Origin: Caballeronia sp. INDeC2
GTDB lineage: Bacteria; Pseudomonadota; Gammaproteobacteria; Burkholderiales; Burkholderiaceae
Reading direction: 5' to 3'
NCBI RefSeq assembly: GCF_023631325.1
Contig: NZ_JALQDG010000004.1
Coordinates: 35,091-99,090 of the forward strand
Length of the DNA: 64,000 bases
Part shown: one piece after another, positions 38,643-48,762 of the stretch
How positions within the stretch are numbered: position 1 is the first letter of the stretch
Layout: every line of letters starts with the position of its first letter
Notes under the pieces: model-generated
Told to the model about the DNA's origin: nothing
Databases searched by the model: none
What the model saw: only the letters and a program-made list of their open reading frames with translations
Translations under genes and position numbers: made by a program

Positions 38643-40232
38643 ATGACCGGATCGAACGACGCGAACGTGCTGACGGTGACGGGCATCGGCAAGACCTATG
38701 TCGAGCCGGTGCTGGCGGACGTGTCGCTGGAACTCGTCGCGGGCGAAGTGCTCGCGCTGACGGGCGAAAACGGCGCGGGCAAAAGCACGCTGTCGAAGAT
38801 CATCGGCGGGCTCACGGACCCGACCACGGGCACCATGACGCTCGCCGGCCAGCCCTACACGCCGAAAAGCCGCTCGGACGCCGAGGCGCTCGGCGTGCGC
38901 ATGGTGATGCAGGAGCTGAATCTGCTGCCGACCTTGTCGGTGGCGGAGAATCTCTTTTTGAACCGCTTGCCGCGCAAAGGCTTCGGCTGGATCGACCGGA
39001 AGCGTCTCGCGGACGATGCGCGCCACGCGATGGCGCAGGTCGGGCTCGACGCGATCGACCCGGACACGCTCGTCGGCGGCCTCGGCATCGGGCATCAGCA
39101 GATGGTCGAGATCGCGCGCAATCTGATCGGCGATTGCCGCGTGCTGATCCTCGACGAGCCGACCGCGATGCTCACCGCCCGCGAAGTCGACTTGCTGTTC
39201 GAGCAGGTCGAGCGGCTGAAGGCGCGCGGCGTCGCGCTCGTCTACATCTCGCACCGGCTGGAGGAATTGCGGCGCATCGCCGAGCGCGCGGCCGTGCTGC
39301 GCGACGGACGCCTCGTGCACGTCGGTCCGATGGGCGAACTCACGAGCGAGCGCCTCGTCACGCTGATGGTCGGACGCGAGATTGGCGAGCGCATCGATCT
39401 GGGCGAGCGGCGGATCGGCGGCGTCGCGCTGAAGGTGGAAGGCATGACGCGTGCCCCGGTGGTTCGCGACGTGTCGTTCGAGGTTCGCGCGGGCGAGATT
39501 TTCGGCGTGAGCGGGCTGATCGGCGCGGGCCGGACCGAACTCATGCGCCTCATTTACGGCGCGGATCGCGCGGACGCGGGCGCGGTATCGATCGCGCGCG
39601 ACGGCGGGACGCTGCGCCGCGTGTCGGTGCAATCGCCGTCGGATGCCGTCGACGAAGGCATCGCGCTGATCACGGAGGACCGCAAGGGCGAAGGGCTGTT
39701 GTTGACTCTGCCCATCGCCGCGAACGTTTCACTGGGCAATTTGGGCGCGGTGGCGCGACATGGCGTCGTCGACACGCGCCGCGAATCCGCGCTCGCGCAA
39801 CGCCAGATCGACGCGATGCGCATCCGCACGTCCGGCCCGGCGCAGGCGGTGTCGGAACTATCGGGCGGCAATCAGCAGAAGGTCGTGATCGGCCGCTGGC
39901 TCGCGCGCGACTGCTCGGTGCTGCTGTTCGACGAACCGACGCGGGGCATCGACGTCGGCGCGAAATTCGACATCTACGGGCTGATGGGCGCGTTGGCCCG
40001 CGAAGGACGCGCGCTCGTCGTCGTGTCGAGCGACCTGCGCGAATTGATGCTGATCTGCGACCGGATCGGCGTGATGTCGGCCGGACGCATGACCGGCGTG
40101 TTCGAGCGCGCGAACTGGACGCAGGACGCGCTGCTCGCGGCGGCGTTCTCGGGTTACGCGAAGCGCGAGACGATCCTGCACGAACCGATCGTGCCCGACG
40201 CGAAAGCGCCCGAAAACAACGTGGAGCACTGA
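38643..40232 (+). CDS. Sugar ABC transporter ATP-binding protein, two-domain (RbsA-like)
   Basis: A fused double ATPase of 529 residues for a carbohydrate importer of the CUT2 class. The first domain has Walker A GENGAGKST near 43-51, a degenerate signature GLGIGHQQMVEIA and Walker B VLILDEPTAML. The second has a divergent Walker A (GLIGAGRTEL) but a canonical signature LSGGNQQK and Walker B LLFDEPTRG. This asymmetry is normal for RbsA/MglA. The start is uncertain: ATGs at 38571 and 38616 are in frame; 38643 was chosen as closest to the first conserved strand. Its stop abuts the permease ATG. Confidence 0.93.
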   Translation: MTGSNDANVLTVTGIGKTYVEPVLADVSLELVAGEVLALTGENGAGKSTLSKIIGGLTDPTTGTMTLAGQPYTPKSRSDAEALGVRMVMQELNLLPTLSVAENLFLNRLPRKGFGWIDRKRLADDARHAMAQVGLDAIDPDTLVGGLGIGHQQMVEIARNLIGDCRVLILDEPTAMLTAREVDLLFEQVERLKARGVALVYISHRLEELRRIAERAAVLRDGRLVHVGPMGELTSERLVTLMVGREIGERIDLGERRIGGVALKVEGMTRAPVVRDVSFEVRAGEIFGVSGLIGAGRTELMRLIYGADRADAGAVSIARDGGTLRRVSVQSPSDAVDEGIALITEDRKGEGLLLTLPIAANVSLGNLGAVARHGVVDTRRESALAQRQIDAMRIRTSGPAQAVSELSGGNQQKVVIGRWLARDCSVLLFDEPTRGIDVGAKFDIYGLMGALAREGRALVVVSSDLRELMLICDRIGVMSAGRMTGVFERANWTQDALLAAAFSGYAKRETILHEPIVPDAKAPENNVEH

Positions 40233-41222
40233 ATGAGCGAAGCGAACCTGCCCGCCGATGCACCGAAGAGCACCAAAGGCGTCGGCACGCGTCTCGGCAT
40301 TTCGAATTACCTGGGTCTCGCGGGCGCGCTCGCGGCGATGATCGCGCTGTTTTCCGTGCTGAGCGCGCATTTCCTGACGTACGACACGTTCAGCACGATC
40401 GCGAACCAGATTCCGGATCTCGTCGTGATGTCGGTCGGCATGACGTTCGTGCTGATCATCGCGAGCATCGATCTGTCGGTGGGCTCGGTGCTGGCGCTCG
40501 GGGCGTCTGTCGTGAGCGTGGCCGCGCTCAAGTGGCACTGGCCGGCGTTTCCCGCGGCGCTGATCGGTCTCGCGGCCGCCGCGCTGACGGGCACGGTCAC
40601 GGGCCTCGTCACGGTAGCGTGGCGAATTCCGTCGTTCATCGTGTCGCTCGGCGTGCTGGAAGGCGCCCGCGGGCTCGCGTATCAGATGACGAACTCGCGC
40701 ACGGCGTACATCGGCGATGCGTTCGATTTCCTGTCGAATCCGATCGCGTTCGGCATCTCGCCCGCGTTCCTGATCGCGGTCGCGGTGATGATAATCGCGC
40801 ATCTGGTCTTGACCCGGACGGTTTTTGGCCGATATCTCGTAGGGATCGGCACGAACGAGGAAGCGGTGCGGCTCGCGGGCGTCAATCCGCGGCCGTACAA
40901 GGTGATCGTTTTCGCGCTGATGGGCGCGTTTTCGGGGCTCGCGGCGCTGTTTCAGATTTCGCGCCTGGAAGCCGCCGATCCGAACGCGGGCGCGGGGCTG
41001 GAACTGCAGGTGATCGCGGCCGTCGTGATCGGCGGAACGAGCCTGATGGGTGGGCGCGGCTCGGTCATCAGCACGTTTTTCGGCGTGTTGATCATCTCCG
41101 TGCTGGCGGCGGGCCTCGCGCAGATCGGCGCGAACGAGCCGACCAAGCGCATCATTACCGGCGCGGTGATCGTGGTGGCGGTGGTGCTGGATACATACCG
41201 CAGCAGAAGGAAGCGTGTGTAA
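40233..41222 (+). CDS. Sugar ABC transporter permease (RbsC-like)
   Basis: A CUT2-class inner-membrane permease of 329 residues with eight to ten hydrophobic segments. Characteristic stretches are SIDLSVGSVLALGA near 82, PSFIVSLGVLEGARG, and the coupling-loop region GTNEEAVRLAGVNPRPYKV. It pairs as a homodimer with the double ATPase encoded immediately upstream (no intergenic base), forming the import channel. Confidence 0.94.
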   Translation: MSEANLPADAPKSTKGVGTRLGISNYLGLAGALAAMIALFSVLSAHFLTYDTFSTIANQIPDLVVMSVGMTFVLIIASIDLSVGSVLALGASVVSVAALKWHWPAFPAALIGLAAAALTGTVTGLVTVAWRIPSFIVSLGVLEGARGLAYQMTNSRTAYIGDAFDFLSNPIAFGISPAFLIAVAVMIIAHLVLTRTVFGRYLVGIGTNEEAVRLAGVNPRPYKVIVFALMGAFSGLAALFQISRLEAADPNAGAGLELQVIAAVVIGGTSLMGGRGSVISTFFGVLIISVLAAGLAQIGANEPTKRIITGAVIVVAVVLDTYRSRRKRV

Positions 41223-41416
41223 TGGTTTTTGTCTGATCGAGGGACGGCGACGGGCGCGTGCCGCAACGGGGCGGAAAAGCGGCCGGCGACGGTAAATTGA
41301 GCAAGCGCGGCAAGCAGGGCGCGGGGAAAGAAGCATGGCGCGCGTGAAAGAAGTGCGCGCCGCACGCCTTACGACCAATAAGAGCAGTTGGACCAAAGAA
41401 AAGCGAAGGACGATGT

Positions 41417-42439
41417 ATGGCGACGATCAAAGACGTGGCAGCCATTGCCGGGGTGTCGTTTACGACGGTATCCCACGTAGTGAACAATTCGCGGCCGGTG
41501 TCGGCCGACGTGCGGGCGAAGGTCGAGCGGGCGATTCTCGAGCTCGACTACGTGCCGTCTGCGGTCGCGCGCTCGCTGAAGGCGCGCTCGACGGCGACCA
41601 TCGGCCTGCTCGTGCCGAATGCGACGAATCCGTATTTCGCCGAACTGGCGCGCGGCGTCGAAGACGGCTGCGCGAAGAATGGCTATTGCGTGTTCTTCTG
41701 CAACTCCGACGACGATCCCGCCAAGCAGCGCAACTATCTGCGCGTGCTGCAGGAAAAGCGCATCGACGGGCTGGTGATCGCGTCGGCCGGCGAGGACTCG
41801 GTGCTCGCCCAGTGCCTCGCGGGCGCGCGTGAGCCGCTCGTGATCGTCGATCGCAATATCGAGGGGCTGCAATCCGACCTCGTGCAGATCGACCACGAAA
41901 AGGGCGCGTATCTCGCGACGCGGCATCTGCTGCAACTCGGGCATTCGAAGATCGGCTGCATCACGGGGCCGGTCGCGACGGCCGTCTCCGCAATGCGCCT
42001 GCACGGTTTCATCCGCGCGATGGCCGAACGCGGCATCGAAATCGAGCCGAACGCGATCGTGCAGAGCGACTTTTCCGCGACGGGCGGTTACGCCGCGGCG
42101 TCGCAATTGCTCGACAACATGAAGCCGACCGCGATCTTCGCGTGCAACGACATGATGGGTATCGGCGCGCTGCGTGCGGCGGCCGAGCGCCACATCAACG
42201 TGCCGGCGGATTGCTCGATCATCGGTTTCGACGACGTCGAGCTGTCGCGTTACACCTATCCGGCTTTGTCGACGGTGGGACAATCGGTGCGCGCGCTCGG
42301 CGAAATGGCCGCGCAGACGCTGATCGACCGCATCACGGGCAAGCTGACCGGCACGACGCGCCGGCGAGTGGTGCCGCCGCGCCTCGTGCGCCGCGAATCG
42401 ACCGCGGTCGTGCCCGCGTCGCGCGCGAAAGCGCAATGA
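41417..42439 (+). CDS. LacI-family transcriptional regulator (RbsR-like)
   Basis: A 340-residue repressor. The N-terminal helix-turn-helix ATIKDVAAIAGVSFTTVSHV and hinge VPSAVARSLKARS are canonical. A periplasmic-binding-protein-like ligand domain follows, containing IGLLVPNATNPYFAEL and a C-terminal CSIIGFDDVELSRY. Placement between the permease and ribokinase genes implies control of this cluster in response to the sugar or its phosphate. A 194-bp gap upstream could hold its own promoter. No convincing symmetric operator was found by eye. Confidence 0.93.
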   Translation: MATIKDVAAIAGVSFTTVSHVVNNSRPVSADVRAKVERAILELDYVPSAVARSLKARSTATIGLLVPNATNPYFAELARGVEDGCAKNGYCVFFCNSDDDPAKQRNYLRVLQEKRIDGLVIASAGEDSVLAQCLAGAREPLVIVDRNIEGLQSDLVQIDHEKGAYLATRHLLQLGHSKIGCITGPVATAVSAMRLHGFIRAMAERGIEIEPNAIVQSDFSATGGYAAASQLLDNMKPTAIFACNDMMGIGALRAAAERHINVPADCSIIGFDDVELSRYTYPALSTVGQSVRALGEMAAQTLIDRITGKLTGTTRRRVVPPRLVRRESTAVVPASRAKAQ

Positions 42440-42460
42440 AGTAGTTCAAAAGGAAGCAAG

Positions 42461-43411
42461 ATGGGAGACAGCGCCAATTCGGGCGATGCAAGCAAGACGG
42501 GCCGCGTGACCGTGGTCGGCAGCCTCAACATGGATCTGGTCGCGCGCGCGCCGCGTCTGCCGAGGCCGGGCGAAACGCTCGCGGGACACGCGTTCGCGCA
42601 GGTGCCGGGCGGCAAGGGCGGCAATCAGGCGGTCGCCGCGGCCCGCCTGGGTGCACAGGTCGCGATGATCGGCTGCGTCGGCGACGATTCGAACGGCGCG
42701 ACGCTCAAAGGCAGTCTGGAGGCGGAAGGCATCGACTGCGCGGCGCTCGCGACCAGTGCGGCCGCGCCGACGGGCGTCGCGCTCATCGTCGTGGACGACG
42801 CGAGCCAGAACGCGATCGTCATCGTCGCGGGCAGCAACGCCGAAGTGACGCCCGCGCGCATCGAAGCGCAGGAAGCGCTGATCGCGCAAGCCGATGTCAT
42901 CGTGTGCCAGCTCGAAACGCCGCCCGAAACCGTGCGCGCCGCGCTCGCCACGGGCCGGCGTCTCGGACGCACCACGATCCTCAATCCCGCGCCGGCCGCG
43001 CGCAAGTTGCCGCCGGACTGGTTTCCGCTCGTCGACTATCTGATTCCGAACGAACTGGAAGCCGCGACGCTCTCGGGCGTGGCGATCGAGACGCCCGACG
43101 ACGCGCGCCGCGCCGCGCAAGCGCTTAAGGCGAAGGGCGCGCGCAATGTGATCGTGACGCTCGGCGCGCAAGGCGTGCTAGCGCTGCTCGATGGCGCGGA
43201 CGGCGAAGGCGTGCATCTGCCGTCGCCGAAAGTCGAAGCGATCGACACGACCGCCGCCGGCGACACGTTCATCGGCGGTTTCGCGGCCGAACTCGCACGG
43301 GGCGCCGCGCCGATGGACGCGATCGCGTTCGGCCAGCGCGCGGCGGCGATAGCGGTGACGCGCGAAGGCGCGCAGCCGTCGATTCCGCACCGCAGCGAAA
43401 TTTCCGCATAA
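42461..43411 (+). CDS. rbsK: Ribokinase
   Basis: This phosphorylates ribose to ribose 5-phosphate after import. The 316-residue PfkB-family protein has VVGSLNMDLV at the N-terminus, the substrate-binding GGKGGNQA at 50-57 and the C-terminal signature DTTAAGDTFIGG, in which Asp 268 is the expected catalytic base. AAGGAAG precedes the ATG. It lies 21 bp after the LacI-family gene and is the last gene of the cluster, closed by a strong terminator. Confidence 0.95.
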   Translation: MGDSANSGDASKTGRVTVVGSLNMDLVARAPRLPRPGETLAGHAFAQVPGGKGGNQAVAAARLGAQVAMIGCVGDDSNGATLKGSLEAEGIDCAALATSAAAPTGVALIVVDDASQNAIVIVAGSNAEVTPARIEAQEALIAQADVIVCQLETPPETVRAALATGRRLGRTTILNPAPAARKLPPDWFPLVDYLIPNELEAATLSGVAIETPDDARRAAQALKAKGARNVIVTLGAQGVLALLDGADGEGVHLPSPKVEAIDTTAAGDTFIGGFAAELARGAAPMDAIAFGQRAAAIAVTREGAQPSIPHRSEISA

Positions 43412-43429
43412 CTTTTCAATGTTCGTTGA

Positions 43430-43456
43430 AAAACGGCGCGTCTAACGCGCCGTTTT
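43430..43456 (+). terminator. Intrinsic terminator of the ribose cluster
   Basis: A perfect 12-bp stem (AAAACGGCGCGT / ACGCGCCGTTTT) with a 3-nt loop, ending in TTTTCTCTTC, lies 18 bp past the rbsK stop. Confidence 0.85.
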
Positions 43457-43590
43457 CTCTTCATACGAAATAATTCGCTCAAGTGGTCGCGCTTTCGCGC
43501 CGTTTACATCGGTAGCGGTCGCGCGATGTCGCGCGCGCCCGCAGTCACGCAACGTCGACACCGCTTGCAAGCGGCATCAGGGAAAATTCA

Positions 43591-45324
43591 ATGAAAAAGG
43601 CTTTGACGATCAAGGCGCGCCTCGGCATCTCGATGGCGTTTCTGGGTGCGCTGCTCATCGCGATCGGCGCGCTGGGACTCACCGGCATGAGCCATTCGAA
43701 CGGCGCGTTTCAGGAGACCTACTCGGTGCAGATGCCGGCGGCGATCGCGGTCGGCAACGCCGAAATGTACGCCGCGCGCGAGCGGCTCGTGTTTGATCGC
43801 GCGGCGCTGCTCGCCGGCACGCCGGAAGTGGCGTCCACCGTCGAGCGCGCGCGCATGATGCGCGAACGAGCGGACGGCTACTGGAAGGAATACACGTCCT
43901 TGCCGCAAACGCCGGCCGAGAAGCGTCTCGCCGACGCCGCGCAGGACAAGCGCCTCGCGCTGCAAGCCATTGTCGACAAAGGCGTCGCCGCGGTAATGGA
44001 GAACGATCACGACGGCATCATCGCGAACGCCAAGGCGATGCAGGCCACGTACAACGAGCTCGCCAACGCGAACGACGCGCTGCGCAAGTATCTGACCGAA
44101 GCATCGAAGCAGAGCTACGAGGAAACGCAAAGCCGGTTCCTCTGGTTCCGCGCGTTGAGCCTTGGCGCGATCGCGCTGGGCATCGCGGCGGCCGCGTTCG
44201 CGTGGGTGTCGTTGCGACGCGCGATCGCCCGTCCGCTCGAAGCCGCGCTCGGGCATTTCGAGGCGATCGCCGCGGGCGATCTGCGCCGCGAAGTCACCGT
44301 CACGTCGCACGACGAAATGGGGCTGTTGCTCGAAGGTCTCGCGAAAATGCGCACGAGCCTGCTCACGACGGTGCGCACGGTGCGCTCGGGCAGCGAGTCG
44401 ATCGCGTCGGCCACGCAGCAGATCGCCGCCGGGAACACCGATCTGTCGTCGCGCACCGAGGAACAGGCGTCGGCGCTGCAGGAAACGGCGTCGAGCATGG
44501 AAGAGCTGACCGGCACCGTACGCCAGAACGCCGACAACGCGCGGCAGGCAAGCGCGCTCGCGGCGAATGCGTCGGAAATCGCGGGCAAGGGCAGCGCGGT
44601 CGTGACGCAGGTCGTCGACACGATGCGTGAGATCAACGGCAGTTCGTCGAAGATCGCGGACATCATCACGATCATCGAGGGCATCGCGTTCCAGACCAAC
44701 ATTCTCGCGCTCAACGCAGCCGTCGAAGCGGCGCGCGCGGGCGAGGAAGGGCGCGGCTTCGCGGTCGTCGCGGGCGAGGTGCGCAGCCTGGCGCAGCGCT
44801 CGTCGGCGGCGGCGAAGGAAATCAAGGAACTGATCGACACGTCGGTGGCGCGCGTGCGCACGGGCACGACGCTCGTCGACGAAGCCGGCCGCACGATGAG
44901 CGAGATCATCGGCGCGGTACAGCGCGTGACCGACATCATGGGCGAGATCGCGGCGGCGTCGGAAGAGCAGTCGAGCGGCATCGAGCAAGTGTCGCGCGCC
45001 GTCACGCAAATGGACGAAGTGACGCAGCAGAACGCGGCGCTCGTCGAGGAAGCGGCGGCGGCCGCGCAGTCCCTCGAGGATCAGGCCGCGCGTCTGCGGC
45101 AGGCGGTGGCGGTGTTTCGGGTGGCGGATGGCGCGCCGCTTGCCACGCTGACGACGGCATCGACGCCGACGGTGAAAGTTGCATCGCGTGCAACGATGAC
45201 GGCGCACACACGTACGCCCGCGCCGAAGCCGCTCGTAACGGCGACGGCCCCTGTGAAGCGCGCCGCGCCCGCACCCCGGGCAGCGGCGACCGCGGATGCA
45301 GGCGGCGACTGGGAAACGTTCTGA
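43591..45324 (+). CDS. Methyl-accepting chemotaxis protein with CheR-docking tail
   Basis: A 577-residue membrane chemoreceptor. It has TM1 at about 11-31, a periplasmic four-helix-bundle ligand domain to about 187, TM2 at about 188-210 and a HAMP domain to about 263. A long cytoplasmic coiled coil follows, with the signalling tip around [15 protein letters not shown] near 370-385. A flexible Ala/Thr/Pro linker (about 520-570) leads to the last five residues DWETF, closely matching the NWETF/NWESF pentapeptide that tethers CheR and CheB in enteric receptors. The ligand is unknown. The nearby ribose importer makes sugar sensing possible but unproven. Confidence 0.93.
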   Translation: MKKALTIKARLGISMAFLGALLIAIGALGLTGMSHSNGAFQETYSVQMPAAIAVGNAEMYAARERLVFDRAALLAGTPEVASTVERARMMRERADGYWKEYTSLPQTPAEKRLADAAQDKRLALQAIVDKGVAAVMENDHDGIIANAKAMQATYNELANANDALRKYLTEASKQSYEETQSRFLWFRALSLGAIALGIAAAAFAWVSLRRAIARPLEAALGHFEAIAAGDLRREVTVTSHDEMGLLLEGLAKMRTSLLTTVRTVRSGSESIASATQQIAAGNTDLSSRTEEQASALQETASSMEELTGTVRQNADNARQASALAANASEIAGKGSAVVTQVVDTMREINGSSSKIADIITIIEGIAFQTNILALNAAVEAARAGEEGRGFAVVAGEVRSLAQRSSAAAKEIKELIDTSVARVRTGTTLVDEAGRTMSEIIGAVQRVTDIMGEIAAASEEQSSGIEQVSRAVTQMDEVTQQNAALVEEAAAAAQSLEDQAARLRQAVAVFRVADGAPLATLTTASTPTVKVASRATMTAHTRTPAPKPLVTATAPVKRAAPAPRAAATADAGGDWETF

Positions 45325-45451
45325 GCACGGCATGCGGCGCGTAGCCGCGAACAAGACGTGAATGCGCGCGAATGCACACGCGCGCGACCAACGCCGATCC
45401 GGTAACCCGTACACTGGCGGTGTGCGTCACCGCTCACACGAGGATATCGAC

Positions 45452-46213
45452 ATGACCGGATCGACACTCGCCGCGAAGCTCGCGGAGGCCCGCCGCCGGC
45501 ATCAGCTCATCGAAACGCTGGAGCCCGCCGACATTCCGGCCGACGCGCCCACCGCCTACGCGATCCAGCACGAGATGCTGAGAGAGTCGGATGCGCGCAT
45601 CGGCGCGTGGAAGATCGGCGCGCGCGCCCCCGATGCGCTCGCCACGGGCGCGCCCATCGACGCGGCGCTCGTGCACGTCTCCCCCGCGCGCGTACCTTTT
45701 CAATCGTTTTTCCGTGTGCTGGTGGAACTCGAAGTCGCGTTCCGCTTCGCCTATGCGCTGCCCGCGCGACATGACCCTTACACGCGCGAAGAAGTATTCG
45801 ATGCGATCGGCGGTATTGCGGTCGCGCTCGAAGTCGTCGATAGCCGCTTCGCGCAATGGCCCAATCTCGACCCGCTCGCGCAGCTCGCCGATTCGCAGAA
45901 CAACGGCGCGCTCGTGGTGTCGGGCATGGAACCTTACGACGTCGTCGCGCCGGGCTTCGACTTTCTCACGCCGCGTCTGGAATTGACGCTGGACGGCGTC
46001 TCGATCGCACCGGAAGCGCTCGGCAATCCGGCGGGCGATCCCCGCGAATTGCTGCCCTGGCTCGTCAACCATTGTTGCCGTATGGGTTTGACCGTCGAAC
46101 CGTTCTGGACCATCACGACGGGCTCTTATACGGGTGCGTATCGCGTCGACGGACCGGGGATGCTGCATGGCTCGATCGATCGCATCGGCGAACTGGAACT
46201 GGTGCTCGCATGA
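45452..46213 (+). CDS. 2-keto-4-pentenoate hydratase / fumarylacetoacetase-fold family protein
   Basis: A 253-residue member of the MhpD/HpaH-type hydratase group. The pattern includes GAWKIGA near 47, the acidic metal-site motif VELEVAFRFA near 89, ALEVVDSRF near 126 and the terminal GSYTGAYRVDGPGM. Members hydrate 2-hydroxy-dienoates in aromatic meta-cleavage, or act as decarboxylases. No other aromatic-catabolism gene is adjacent, so the substrate is open. The start MTGSTLAAKL at 45452 follows an ACGAGGAT site. Confidence 0.85.
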   Translation: MTGSTLAAKLAEARRRHQLIETLEPADIPADAPTAYAIQHEMLRESDARIGAWKIGARAPDALATGAPIDAALVHVSPARVPFQSFFRVLVELEVAFRFAYALPARHDPYTREEVFDAIGGIAVALEVVDSRFAQWPNLDPLAQLADSQNNGALVVSGMEPYDVVAPGFDFLTPRLELTLDGVSIAPEALGNPAGDPRELLPWLVNHCCRMGLTVEPFWTITTGSYTGAYRVDGPGMLHGSIDRIGELELVLA

Positions 46214-46622
46214 TGCGGCAACACCATACATCGGGAACGGTTATGGATGATGCCGCACATCGCATCGATGCTGTCGATGCATTGCATCCCATGAGCGCGA
46301 GCGCACGTATTCATCATGAATCGATATGGGCTACGCGCGTGTGAGGCGCGCCTCGCATTGGCGGACAGAAGCTGTGCTCAAGTAGCGAAGAGCGCGGGGA
46401 AGCGAACAGGCAAAGACAATGTGGAGCAACAGGATAACGACATTGGGATGAGGATTGTAGGTGAACGAAAATAACTCACCAAGCTAGTAATTCTTCGAAG
46501 CAAATGAACAACGCAAGTGCGTGAAAAAAAATTCGAAAGGGTTTAGGATGATTTCAAGCGATGTCGTTTCGATTACGCGCGTTGCGCACGACATAGCTTT
46601 CTGACTTCGGCGAGGAGGTAGC
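46214..46622. other. AT-richer leader and promoter region of the prkA operon
   Basis: A 409-bp region whose second half (46420-46580) is markedly AT-richer than its surroundings and contains an A8 run. It must include the promoter of prkA. I could not define convincing -10/-35, sigma-S or sigma-54 boxes by eye; a GG/GC pair near 46360 has the wrong spacing for sigma-54. A 33-codon open frame at about 46243-46344 has no support. Confidence 0.45.
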
Positions 46623-48545
46623 ATGGATATCTACAGCAGTTTCGCGACCCGCTTCGAAAAAACCCGCGAGGAGGAATTCTCGCTCGAAGAGTATCTCGCG
46701 CTCTGCAAAGAAGATCCTGCCACATATGCAACAGCGGGCGAACGCATGTTGACGGCCATCGGGGAACCGGAAATGGTCGACACTCGCCTCGACCCGCGTT
46801 TATCGCGTGTGTTTGCGAACAAGGTCATCAAGGTGTATCCGGCGTTCCGCGAGTTCTACGGAATGGAGGAGGTGATCGAGAACGTCGTGTCGTACTTCCG
46901 GCACGCGGCACAGGGTCTCGAAGAGAAGAAGCAGATCCTGTATCTGCTGGGTCCGGTGGGCGGCGGCAAGTCGTCGATCGCCGAACGGCTGAAGCAGCTC
47001 ATGGAGCGCGTGCCGTTCTATTCGCTCAAAGGTTCGCCCGTCAACGAGTCGCCGCTCGGCCTCTTCGATTACGACGAAGACGGCCCGGTGCTCGAAGAGC
47101 AATACGGCATTCCGCGCCGTTATTTGAAGAGCATTCTCTCGCCGTGGGCCGTGAAGCGCCTGCACGAATACAACGGCGACATCCGCAAGTTCCGCGTGGT
47201 GCGCCGCTATCCTTCCATCCTTCGTCAGATCGGCATTGCGAAGACCGAGCCTGGCGACGAGAACAATCAGGACATCTCGTCGCTCGTCGGCAAGGTGGAT
47301 ATCCGCAAGCTCGAAACCTATTCGCAGGACGACGCCGACGCGTACAGCTATTCCGGCGGCCTGTGCCTCGCCAATCAGGGCTTGCTGGAATTCGTCGAAA
47401 TGTTCAAGGCGCCGATCAAGGTGCTGCACCCGCTGCTGACCGCGACCCAGGAAGGCAACTTCAAGGGCACAGAAGGCTTTGGTGCCATTCCTTTCGACGG
47501 CGTCATCCTCGCGCACTCGAACGAGTCGGAGTGGAAGGCGTTTCGCAACAACAAGAACAACGAAGCACTGCTCGATCGTATCTTCGTCGTAAAGGTGCCG
47601 TACTGCCTGCGCTATGGCGAAGAGATCAAGATCTACGAGAAGCTGCTGCGCAACTCGTCCCTCGCCGAGGCGGTCTGCGCACCGGGCACGCTCAAGATGA
47701 TGGCGCAAATGGCCGTGCTCACGCGTCTGCACGAACCGGAAAATTCGAGCCTCTTTTCGAAGATGCAGGTCTATGACGGCGAGAACCTGAAGGACACGGA
47801 CCCGAAGGCGAAGTCGTATCAGGAGTATCGCGATTACGCGGGTGTCGACGAAGGCATGACGGGCGTGTCCACGCGCTTCGCGTTCAAGATCCTGTCGCGC
47901 GTCTTCAACTTCGATTCGAGCGAAGTCGCCGCGAACCCGGTGCATCTGATGTACGTGCTCGAGCAGCAGATCGAACGCGAACAGTTCCCGCCGGAGACGG
48001 AGCAGAAGTATCTGTCGTTCATCAAGGACGTGCTGGCTTCGCGTTATGCCGAGTTCATCGGCAAGGAGATTCAGACCGCTTATCTGGAGTCGTATTCGGA
48101 GTATGGACAAAACATCTTCGACCGCTATGTGACGTACGCAGACTTCTGGATTCAGGATCAGGAGTTCCGCGATCACGATACCGGCGAGAGCTTCGACCGC
48201 GCGGCGCTCAATGCCGAGCTGGAGAAGATCGAGAAGCCCGCGGGCATCAGCAACCCGAAGGATTTCCGCAACGAGATCGTGAATTTCGTGTTGCGCGCGC
48301 GTGCGGCGAACGGCGGCAAGAATCCCGCGTGGATCAGCTATGAGAAGCTGCGCGTGGTGATCGAAAAGAAGATGTTCTCCAATACCGAAGAACTTCTGCC
48401 GGTGATTTCGTTCAATGCGAAAGGATCGGCCGAAGAGCAACGCAAGCATGAGGACTTCGTCAATCGCATGGTCGCGAAGGGTTATACGCCGAAGCAGGTC
48501 CGGCTCCTGTGCGACTGGTATCTGCGCGTGCGCAAGTCGTCGTGA
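46623..48545 (+). CDS. prkA: Serine protein kinase PrkA (YeaG family)
   Basis: A 640-residue stress-associated kinase with an N-terminal AAA+ domain: Walker A GPVGGGKSS at 110-118 and the PrkA_N motif preceding it. The C-terminal part is the PrkA kinase-like domain. Length is that of E. coli YeaG, which acts in nitrogen-starvation and stationary-phase responses. A strong GAGGAGG ribosome-binding site lies just upstream of the ATG. It heads a three-gene unit with yeaH and spoVR, an arrangement widespread in proteobacteria. Confidence 0.96.
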   Translation: MDIYSSFATRFEKTREEEFSLEEYLALCKEDPATYATAGERMLTAIGEPEMVDTRLDPRLSRVFANKVIKVYPAFREFYGMEEVIENVVSYFRHAAQGLEEKKQILYLLGPVGGGKSSIAERLKQLMERVPFYSLKGSPVNESPLGLFDYDEDGPVLEEQYGIPRRYLKSILSPWAVKRLHEYNGDIRKFRVVRRYPSILRQIGIAKTEPGDENNQDISSLVGKVDIRKLETYSQDDADAYSYSGGLCLANQGLLEFVEMFKAPIKVLHPLLTATQEGNFKGTEGFGAIPFDGVILAHSNESEWKAFRNNKNNEALLDRIFVVKVPYCLRYGEEIKIYEKLLRNSSLAEAVCAPGTLKMMAQMAVLTRLHEPENSSLFSKMQVYDGENLKDTDPKAKSYQEYRDYAGVDEGMTGVSTRFAFKILSRVFNFDSSEVAANPVHLMYVLEQQIEREQFPPETEQKYLSFIKDVLASRYAEFIGKEIQTAYLESYSEYGQNIFDRYVTYADFWIQDQEFRDHDTGESFDRAALNAELEKIEKPAGISNPKDFRNEIVNFVLRARAANGGKNPAWISYEKLRVVIEKKMFSNTEELLPVISFNAKGSAEEQRKHEDFVNRMVAKGYTPKQVRLLCDWYLRVRKSS

Positions 48546-48762
48546 TGTAGAGTGGATGGGAACAGGGGAATCGACGGGAGTAGGCGCTAGCGCGTCTTAC
48601 TCCGGTCCCGCGCAAAGCGATAGTCAGGATGTCCCCTGCGGCCCGGGCGCGCGGATTGCGTCCGGACCGCACAGTGGACAATTTGCGAGACGAAAGACGC
48701 TGCAATCAGTCGAAGCTTCGCGCAGCGTCTCACAAGCTCGCCAATAACGCGGGAGACTGGAT

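Noticed and set aside
38561..41236. An 891-codon plus-strand frame across the sugar ABC genes
   Set aside because: It is out of phase with the ATPase and permease frames, which carry intact motifs; its translation is low-complexity and Arg/Gly/Ala-rich.
46351..46380. Sigma-54 promoter before prkA
   Set aside because: The GG and GC elements are not 10 bp apart as required, and flanking bases do not match the TGGCAC/TTGC consensus.
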